Of a stretch of 64,000 nt of DNA, positions 57,141 to 64,000 are shown piece after piece. The stretch's first letter is position 1, and each line of letters begins with the position of its first letter. The DNA comes from Acinetobacter corruptisaponis (GTDB lineage Bacteria > Pseudomonadota > Gammaproteobacteria > Pseudomonadales > Moraxellaceae), in the NCBI RefSeq assembly GCF_030053775.1, contig NZ_CP125669.1, positions 3,219,962-3,283,961 of the forward strand, given 5' to 3'. The position numbers were made by a program, and so were the translations under genes. The notes beneath the pieces were generated by a model. The model had not been told where the DNA came from. It searched no databases and worked only from the letters and a program-made list of their open reading frames with translations.

Positions 57141-58247
57141 ATCCTGTTTTTTTAAGCGTTCTGGTGAATAGGCGATTGGCGAAACAAGGGTTTTTTGTCC
57201 TAGCATTAACTGACGCAGTAAACGTGCCGAACTCGCACCCATACACAGCCCGTTACGGAAATGTCCAAAATTGGCCCACAGGTTTTCAATTTCAGGCATT
57301 GCGCCAATATACGGAATACCGTGTGGCGAACTTGGACGTAACCCAGCCCAGCGTTGCACAATCGGGAACTGTTCCAGCTCAGGCACCATTTCCAGACACG
57401 CCGTTAAAATATCCTGCTGCGTTTGCTCATCCACTGCGGTGTTAAAGCCACAATCCGCCATGCTGGAACCACAGACGATATGGCCATCCTGACGTGGAAT
57501 CAGGTACATCACCCGATTCATACACATGGTAGGCAACCAATTTTCAGGCGTTTTAAATAGCAACATTTGGCCTTGTACAGGATGCACAGGGATTTTTCGT
57601 CGTACCTGTTCTGCCCAGTGCTGGCTCCATGCGCCTGATGTAATCACGACATGATCGGCAAAGAGATTTCTGCTATCTTCTAGTTGAATGCCTTGTATTT
57701 TTTTATTTTGAATAATCAATTTTTCAACGGGACAATGTTCAAAAAAACGCACGGAGGGATGCTGTTTTAAATAGCCAATCAGCGATTGCAATAAACGTGG
57801 ATTACGAACGTTGGAAAGCTGGGGAAAATAAATGGCTTGCTGGAATTGTGTTGAAATATGTGGATTAACTTGTTCAAGTTGTTTGTGATTGAGCAGGTCG
57901 CATTGCTGCATTGGCTCATTGAATTGGATTGCGTAGTTTAACCCAGTGGCAAAATCTTCTTGGTCAAAAATCAGCATGCCCGTATCGTGGATTTGAAAAT
58001 CAATGCCTGTGATCGGCAGCAGTTTTTCATTCCACATTTGATACAGTGATTTGCCATATTGGGCGAGTTGATTGACTTCAGACGCATATCGCCACGGATA
58101 CATGGGGGAAAGGATACCGCCACCCGCCCATGAAGCAGCCTGACCCGCTTGATGCTGATCAAAAATATCCACTGAGCAGCCTTGTTCAGCAAGCTCCAGT
58201 GCAGTCATTAAGCCACTAATGCCTGCACCAATGATGGCAATATGCAT
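57126..58247 (-). CDS. thiO: FAD-dependent glycine/D-amino acid oxidase (ThiO-like)
   Basis: 373 residues. FAD-binding GAGISGLMTALELAEQGCSVDIFD (about 7-30), AASWAGGGILSPMYPW and the late RWAGLRPSSPHGIPYIGAMPEIENLWANFGHFRNG stretch match glycine oxidase ThiO, which makes the glycine imine for thiazole synthesis of thiamine. It is not near other thi genes, so a general D-amino acid oxidase remains possible. Convergent with yfcH. Confidence 0.82.
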   Translation of the reverse strand: MHIAIIGAGISGLMTALELAEQGCSVDIFDQHQAGQAASWAGGGILSPMYPWRYASEVNQLAQYGKSLYQMWNEKLLPITGIDFQIHDTGMLIFDQEDFATGLNYAIQFNEPMQQCDLLNHKQLEQVNPHISTQFQQAIYFPQLSNVRNPRLLQSLIGYLKQHPSVRFFEHCPVEKLIIQNKKIQGIQLEDSRNLFADHVVITSGAWSQHWAEQVRRKIPVHPVQGQMLLFKTPENWLPTMCMNRVMYLIPRQDGHIVCGSSMADCGFNTAVDEQTQQDILTACLEMVPELEQFPIVQRWAGLRPSSPHGIPYIGAMPEIENLWANFGHFRNGLCMGASSARLLRQLMLGQKTLVSPIAYSPERLKKQDLISS

Positions 58248-58560
58248 AAAAATCTAAACCAAAGTCATAGTTTAATTTCAGCTTAATTTAAACTATTTTA
58301 GAATTACTATTAATGATATGCATGGCGGAGTCTTGCCGAGTTCTCATTATATTTCAGGATAAGCCTTCGGCTGGACTTACTTTGGTTTCGCCCAAAGTAA
58401 GCAAAGGCATTGTCATCCGCAAAACTCGTTGTTTGCCATCAACTCGTTTAGTTAATCGCAGAAACACCATTCTTTTAATGTTGTCCTGTCTCGAACAATT
58501 GCGGATGACGTTTCCGAGTATCCAATTTCAGTATAAGGTTTTATACCAAAATCAGATCAA
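58248..58560. repeat. Intergenic stretch with repeat-like inverted structures
   Basis: 313 bases without a credible gene. CTTACTTTGG-TTTCG-CCCAAAGTAAG (near 58377-58402) is a strong hairpin. TCATCCGCAA (near 58417) and TTGCGGATGA (near 58499) form a separated 10-base inverted pair. The sequence reads like a degenerate mobile repeat, but without sister copies in the window I cannot say. Confidence 0.4.
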
Positions 58561-59616
<1,056 letters not shown>

Positions 59617-59745
59617 TCATTTAAGGCATGCTGGGGAGAGCTTGGCAGCCTGAACCAATGAAAAAACCTCACTATTGTAGCCCCATAATTTTAGATTTGT
59701 ACAAAATAATGGGATGTTTATCGTTCCTTTGGATGTTGGCAGCGT

Positions 59746-60243
59746 ATGAATGATGTAAAGAAAAACTGGACGGGTAATATTCAGTTGGGTGTGGAAGTAG
59801 ATCATGCTGTGGTGTTAAAGCAACTTTGTAAATCCTTTAATGCCTGTCCATTCTTTAAATACAGTGGCATGGTGATGCGTGTGGTCGATGACCAGATTGA
59901 AGCCTATGTGGAAATGAAGCCTGAGCTGGTGGGGAACCTGGCTTTTCAAATCCTGCATGGCGGGGTGGCTGCAACCATACTCGATAGTATTGGCGGGATT
60001 GTCGCGATGGAACAGCTTTATCGTCATTCAACCCCTGAGAATTTGCCTGATACCATCAAAAAAGTTTCCCGTTTGGCAACCGTCGATATGCGTGTGGATT
60101 ATCTGGCACCAGGGCGTGGCCAGTTCTTTATTGCGCGTGCTGAAACATTACGTCTGGGGCGTAAGGGCTGTACCATGCGCATGACCATGGTCAATGATGA
60201 AGACAAGCCAATCGCAACCGCAATTGCCTCTTATGCGTACTAG
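59746..60243 (+). CDS. Hotdog-fold acyl-CoA thioesterase family protein
   Basis: 165 residues. HGGVAATILDSIGGIVAM (about 72-89) is the PaaI-type hotdog active-site helix; VDMRVDYLAPGRGQFFIARAETLRLGRKGCTMRM follows as usual. A YigI-like single-domain thioesterase with unknown acyl chain. Divergent from hemB. Confidence 0.85.
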   Translation: MNDVKKNWTGNIQLGVEVDHAVVLKQLCKSFNACPFFKYSGMVMRVVDDQIEAYVEMKPELVGNLAFQILHGGVAATILDSIGGIVAMEQLYRHSTPENLPDTIKKVSRLATVDMRVDYLAPGRGQFFIARAETLRLGRKGCTMRMTMVNDEDKPIATAIASYAY

Positions 60244-60512
60244 GGCATTGAGCAAACATTTAAAGCGTCATTGGACGCTTTTTTTATATGTGAAATAAGG
60301 TTGATATAAAAAATAATTATCAAAATATGAGAATTGAACGCATCAGTTATTTTTTTTATTCTCGATATATGATTTTTTGTCGTTAGAATGTTTTCTGGAT
60401 TTTTGTTTGTATTTTGATCTTTTGTTTTAACATTCGGTTAAGTTTTTAAAATTAAACTGATCGGCTGATTAAACCAAAAGTTAAAAGTCTCTTTAATTTT
60501 CAGGAATAACTT

Positions 60513-61661
60513 ATGACTGACGCCCAGGCAAATCAACAGGATGCTGCTTCAAACTTGGCAGCAGATGATGCAATGAAAGCAAAACGTAAAAAGTTTTTAG
60601 GATTTTTCGCGCTCATTCTCATTCTTGCAGCAATTCTGTATGGTATTTGGGCGATGTTCTTCAACCATTCGGTCAATACTGACAATGCCTATGTCGGTGC
60701 GGAAACCGCGCAGATTACCTCAATGGTCAGTGGACAGGTGGCTGAAGTTTTGGTCAAGGATACTCAGCAAGTTAAGCAGGGTGATGTGCTGGTTCGTATT
60801 GATGAGCGTGATGCCAAGATTCAACTGGCGCAGGCACAGGCTGAACTGGCAAAGGCACAGCGTCAATACAAACAGAGTCAGGCCAACAGTAGTTCCCTGA
60901 ACTCTCAGGTTGTGGTGCGTAATGATGAAATCACCAGCGCGCAGGCGCAGGTCACCAAAGCTCAGGCCGATTATGACCGTGCCGCATTGGAACTCAAACG
61001 CCGTAATGAGCTGGCAGCAACGGGTGCGATTTCTAAAGAAGAACTGAGCAAGGCACAAAGTGCGGTATCTACGGCCAAAGCTAGCCTTGAGTTGGCACAG
61101 GCAGGCTTGGCGCAGGCAACATCAAGTCGTAAAGCGGCAGAAAGCACATTGGCTGCCAATGAAGCATTGATTCAAGGCTTCAACGAAGCCTCCACGCCTG
61201 ATGTATTGGTGGCAAAGGCGCATGTGGAGCAGGCGCAGCTTGATCTGGAACGCACTGTGATTCGCGCGCCAGTGGATGGAGTCATCACGCGCAAGAATAT
61301 TCAGATTGGGCAACGTGTCGCACCAGGTACGGTGATGATGTCGGTGGTGCCTGTATCAGCACTCTATGTTGATGCCAACTATAAAGAAAGCCAGCTTGCC
61401 AAAGTCAAGGCAGGGCAGAAAGTCACCTTAACCTCTGATCTATATGGTGATGATGTGGTCTATCACGGCGTGGTACAGGGTTTCTCAGGCGGCACAGGTG
61501 CGGCATTCGCCTTGATTCCAGCCCAGAATGCGACAGGCAACTGGATTAAGGTGGTGCAGCGTTTGCCTGTGCGCATTAGCCTTGATCCTAAAGAACTTGC
61601 AGAACATCCATTGCGAGTGGGCTTGTCGATGCAGGCGGATATTGATCTTGCATCGAAGTAA
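60513..61661 (+). CDS. emrA: HlyD/EmrA family membrane fusion protein
   Basis: 382 residues. One N-terminal membrane helix (FLGFFALILILAAILYGIWAMFF, about 30-52), a biotinyl-lipoyl-like part (ITSMVSGQVAEVLVKDTQQVKQGDVLVRID), a long alpha-hairpin (KAQAELAKAQ...) and the beta-barrel (VIRAPVDGVITRKNIQIGQRVAPGT). Periplasmic bridge of an EmrAB-TolC-type drug pump. 6 bases before emrB, so coupled; no outer-membrane channel gene is present. Confidence 0.92.
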   Translation: MTDAQANQQDAASNLAADDAMKAKRKKFLGFFALILILAAILYGIWAMFFNHSVNTDNAYVGAETAQITSMVSGQVAEVLVKDTQQVKQGDVLVRIDERDAKIQLAQAQAELAKAQRQYKQSQANSSSLNSQVVVRNDEITSAQAQVTKAQADYDRAALELKRRNELAATGAISKEELSKAQSAVSTAKASLELAQAGLAQATSSRKAAESTLAANEALIQGFNEASTPDVLVAKAHVEQAQLDLERTVIRAPVDGVITRKNIQIGQRVAPGTVMMSVVPVSALYVDANYKESQLAKVKAGQKVTLTSDLYGDDVVYHGVVQGFSGGTGAAFALIPAQNATGNWIKVVQRLPVRISLDPKELAEHPLRVGLSMQADIDLASK

Positions 61662-61667
61662 ACAGCC

Positions 61668-63194
61668 ATGAAAACGCAAACACCTTTTGCAGAACTCAGT
61701 GGCGGGCGATTACTACTTGCAGCTTTTGTGATTGCACTTTCAAATTTTATGGTGGTACTGGATACCACTATCGCCAACGTTTCCGTTCCACATATTACAG
61801 GCAATCTGGCTGTTTCTAGCTCGCAGGGCACATGGGTCATTACCTCCTATGCCGTTGCGGAAGCCATCTGTGTACCTTTAACGGGCTGGCTGGCAGGGCG
61901 TTTTGGAACGGTTCGGGTCTTTGTTTTTGGACTGATTGGTTTCACCATCTTTTCATTCCTCTGTGGTTTGGCGACCTCACTGGAAATGCTGGTTTTTTTC
62001 CGTATTGGACAAGGGCTTTGCGGTGGCCCGTTAATGCCACTGAGCCAAACCTTGCTCATGCGAATTTTCCCACCTGAAAAGCATTCACAGGCGATGGGCA
62101 TGTGGGCCATGACCACCGTGGTTGGGCCAATCCTGGGGCCGATTCTCGGTGGCCTGATTAGTGATAATTTATCCTGGCACTGGATTTTCTTTATCAATAT
62201 TCCTGTGGGGATTTTCTGTGCCCTGGCTGCAATTCGCCTATTGTCTGTGGCTGAAACCAAAACTGAAAAATTGCGGATTGATGCGGTTGGTTTGGGGCTA
62301 TTGGTGCTATGGATTGGTGCCTTGCAGCTCATGCTTGACCTTGGACATGAACGCGACTGGTTTAATAGTACGAGTATTATCATGCTTGCCTTGGTGGCGG
62401 TGGTTGGCTTTATTGTCTTTATGATTTGGGAACTGACTGATAAGCACCCCGTTGTTAATTTATATGTATTTCGACATCGGGGCTTTGCGGTTTCCGTGTT
62501 GGCACTGGCCTTTGGCTTTGGTTCATTCTTTGGCAGTATTGTGCTTATTCCTCAGTGGCTACAGATCAATCTTGGTTATACCGCAACATGGGCAGGCTAT
62601 CTCACCGCCACGATGGGTTTTGGTAGTCTAACCATGTCACCGATTGTGGCAAAACTGGCAACCAAATATGATCCACGGGCATTGGCGAGTTTTGGTTTGG
62701 CCTTGTTGGGTATTGTCACGGTCATGCGTGCATTCTGGGTGACCGATGCCGACTTCATGGCATTGGCCTGGCCGCAGATTTTACAGGGCTTTGCAGTGCC
62801 ATTCTTCTTTATTCCACTGTCGAATATTGCCATGGGTTCGGTGCTGCCACAGGAAATGGCATCTGCCGCAGGTCTGATGAACTTCCTAAGAACCATGGCA
62901 GGGGCGATTGGTGCATCAATTGCGGTGACAATTTGGGATGATCATGCCAAAGTGGCACGTAGTGAAATGGTGAATACCTTACATCCACAGGAAGTGCAGA
63001 ATACCTTGCTGCAAAATGGTTTCTCTCCTGATGCGACCTTAGGTGTGATTGCGAATCTCGTTGATAAAGAGGCAATTACCATTTCAGCCAACCATGTGTT
63101 TATGATTTTGGCGATTGTATTTATCTTTGCCAGTGCCCTGATCTGGATGAGTCCCAAACCGAAGCAGATTACAGGTGGGCCAGCACCGCATTAA
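61668..63194 (+). CDS. emrB: DHA2-type MFS drug exporter EmrB
   Basis: 508 residues with 14 predicted helices. The DHA2 motif C region GPILGPILGGLISDNLSWHWIFFINIP and motif A GWLAGRFGTVRVF are visible, as is LDTTIANVSVPHITGNL in helix 1. Works with EmrA to expel hydrophobic compounds through a TolC-like channel. A MarR-type repressor gene is not adjacent. A clear terminator follows. Confidence 0.93.
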   Translation: MKTQTPFAELSGGRLLLAAFVIALSNFMVVLDTTIANVSVPHITGNLAVSSSQGTWVITSYAVAEAICVPLTGWLAGRFGTVRVFVFGLIGFTIFSFLCGLATSLEMLVFFRIGQGLCGGPLMPLSQTLLMRIFPPEKHSQAMGMWAMTTVVGPILGPILGGLISDNLSWHWIFFINIPVGIFCALAAIRLLSVAETKTEKLRIDAVGLGLLVLWIGALQLMLDLGHERDWFNSTSIIMLALVAVVGFIVFMIWELTDKHPVVNLYVFRHRGFAVSVLALAFGFGSFFGSIVLIPQWLQINLGYTATWAGYLTATMGFGSLTMSPIVAKLATKYDPRALASFGLALLGIVTVMRAFWVTDADFMALAWPQILQGFAVPFFFIPLSNIAMGSVLPQEMASAAGLMNFLRTMAGAIGASIAVTIWDDHAKVARSEMVNTLHPQEVQNTLLQNGFSPDATLGVIANLVDKEAITISANHVFMILAIVFIFASALIWMSPKPKQITGGPAPH

Positions 63195-63215
63195 CTTAAA
63201 TAGATGATTATTTCC

Positions 63216-63248
63216 AAAAAACTCGGACTTATTAATCCGAGTTTTTTT
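63216..63248 (+). terminator. Terminator of emrAB
   Basis: AAAAAACTCGGA pairs with TCCGAGTTTTTT around ACTTATTAA-like loop. Confidence 0.88.
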
Positions 63249-63305
63249 ATTTAAATCTGACATGAGGTTTATTTGGTCTTTGGGTTTTTTATACGCATCA
63301 CAGTT

Positions 63306-63749
63306 TTACTCCCCTATATTTTCCCAAAGTTTTAGCTGTAAATCTTCCTCACATTTCGATATTTTTTGATTTAAATATTTCATTGTGGATTTATGCTGAT
63401 TTAAACCCCTACCGTGAAATGACCCAATTGCTTTCTGAATTTTTGCTTGCAAGTGCAAAAGATTTAATTCTTCATACGCTTCTTGTTTTGCTGAGTAAGC
63501 ATAAATTTTGCAAATAATTCTGATTAATTCCGAAAAATTTGCATTCGAAATATTTAATTTTTTTAGCTCCTGTACATTATGCCATGTCAATAAGTTGGCA
63601 TAGTCGAAGTACACAGAGGATTGACGGTGAGTATGGTATTTGATAGGGCGTGGGAATGATGAATCTTGTTGAACGAGCAAGCGTAAAGTATCAGGATTGA
63701 TATTTAAAAGTTCACATGCTTGGTTGTAGGTAATTCGGATGGGTTGCAT
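63306..63749 (-). CDS. AlpA/excisionase-like DNA-binding protein
   Basis: 147 residues. The N-terminal part IRITYNQACELLNINPDTLRLLVQQDSSFPRPIKYHTHRQSSVYFDYANLLTWHN (about 4-58) has the helix-turn-helix plus hairpin of MerR-like excisionases (AlpA type). The rest is a helical, basic region. GGAG before the start. Together with the cut-off gene it may open a prophage or satellite. Identification from pattern only. Confidence 0.6.
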   Translation of the reverse strand: MQPIRITYNQACELLNINPDTLRLLVQQDSSFPRPIKYHTHRQSSVYFDYANLLTWHNVQELKKLNISNANFSELIRIICKIYAYSAKQEAYEELNLLHLQAKIQKAIGSFHGRGLNQHKSTMKYLNQKISKCEEDLQLKLWENIGE

Positions 63750-63824
63750 TTATTTTGCTCCGTTTAGTGATATTTAACGGAATTAATAAAAGCAAAAAGA
63801 TATTGGGGTCAGGAATAAGTAAAG

Positions 63825-63860
63825 GGGGCATAGCAAATTCAAAAAATTGCCATACCCCCA
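63825..63860 (-). terminator. Hairpin between the AlpA-like gene and the edge gene
   Basis: GGGGGCATAGCAA pairs with TTGCCATACCCCC with two mismatches. On the minus strand it stands after the stop of the edge gene, so it could be its terminator, although the T-run is poor. Confidence 0.45.
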
Positions 63861-63877
63861 AAGCAAAATTATGATTT

Positions 63878-64000
63878 TTATTGTTTTTTTGGAGTGGTGT
63901 CTTTCATATTGTTGGATGGGTTTAGCTTAGTATTGCCGCCTGTTTTAACTTTGGGGTGACGGCAAATTTTATCTATATAGACACATAATTCTTTACCTTG
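63878..64000 (-). CDS. C-terminal part of an unknown protein (cut by window edge)
   Basis: 40 codons up to a TAA at 63878-63880. The tail is polar and basic (KICRHPKVKTGG...KDTTPKKQ), and there is a CVYIDKIC pair of cysteines. Frame is open to the edge. Neighbour of the AlpA-like gene on the same strand. No family can be named from the fragment. Confidence 0.5.
   Translation of the reverse strand, partial: QGKELCVYIDKICRHPKVKTGGNTKLNPSNNMKDTTPKKQ

Overview
The window is a stretch of chromosome from a gammaproteobacterium that is almost certainly an Acinetobacter. Base composition is moderately AT-rich (around 40% G+C by eye). Gene orders typical of Moraxellaceae/Pseudomonadales are present: coaD-ferredoxin-rnpB, rpsL-rpsG-fusA-tuf, bpt/aat-trxB-ftsK, minCDE, dut-algC-argB, rnfH/bamE/fur and pilU-pilT/yggS. 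The species cannot be fixed from the sequence alone. Most of the window is core housekeeping DNA; accessory features are scattered between these blocks.

Layout. 1-1.9 kb: end of smpB, coaD, a ferredoxin, the RNase P RNA (with a repeat-like hairpin in its P12 region) and two identical elongator tRNA-Met genes, each with its own promoter and terminator. 2-4.7 kb: nadE and an overlapping unknown gene. 4.7-6.3 kb: a 265-bp MITE-like element, an AT-only palindrome, and then the most unusual locus of the window. That locus is a tandem array of five very small genes for single-helix membrane peptides, behind a sigma70-type promoter that carries two matching palindromic operators. 6.3-8.2 kb: a HExxH protein and a membrane-anchored protein behind a Fur-box-like site. 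8.2-11.6 kb: hemJ, fabB and an EcsC-family gene. 11.7-16.4 kb: the str operon. 16.4-18.8 kb: two paralogous PF10118-type di-iron proteins, each preceded by a small array of related hairpins joined by a conserved linker.

18.9-25.4 kb: rimI, the two N-end-rule aminoacyl-transferases bpt and aat, trxB and ftsK. 25.5-33 kb: a LysE/RhtB exporter, a large lipoprotein, a PA4642-like gene, minCDE, a channel-like membrane protein and an acyltransferase. 33.3-44.8 kb: an OmpA-like lipoprotein, Rep helicase, dut-algC-argB, an OlsB-like acyltransferase, a class II amidotransferase with an AT-rich nucleotidyltransferase-like gene directly behind it, bacteriohemerythrin, a NSS-like membrane protein, rnfH, bamE and fur. 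44.9-53.6 kb: the twitching ATPases pilU and pilT, yggS, a transglutaminase-like protein and sbcDC, whose SbcC is very rich in glutamine. 53.8-64 kb: a crotonase, small membrane proteins, yfcH, thiO, hemB, a thioesterase, the emrAB efflux pair and, at the right edge, an AlpA-like DNA-binding protein and a cut-off gene that may start an accessory island.

How parts may connect: several genes belong to cell division and chromosome processing (ftsK, minCDE, sbcCD, rep, dut), translation and protein turnover (str operon, rnpB, tRNAs, smpB, bpt, aat, rimI), and heme/iron use (hemJ, hemB, fur, the Fur-box gene, hemerythrin). The microprotein array and the hairpin arrays have no explanation from known families that I could recognise; they are the best candidates for something undescribed.
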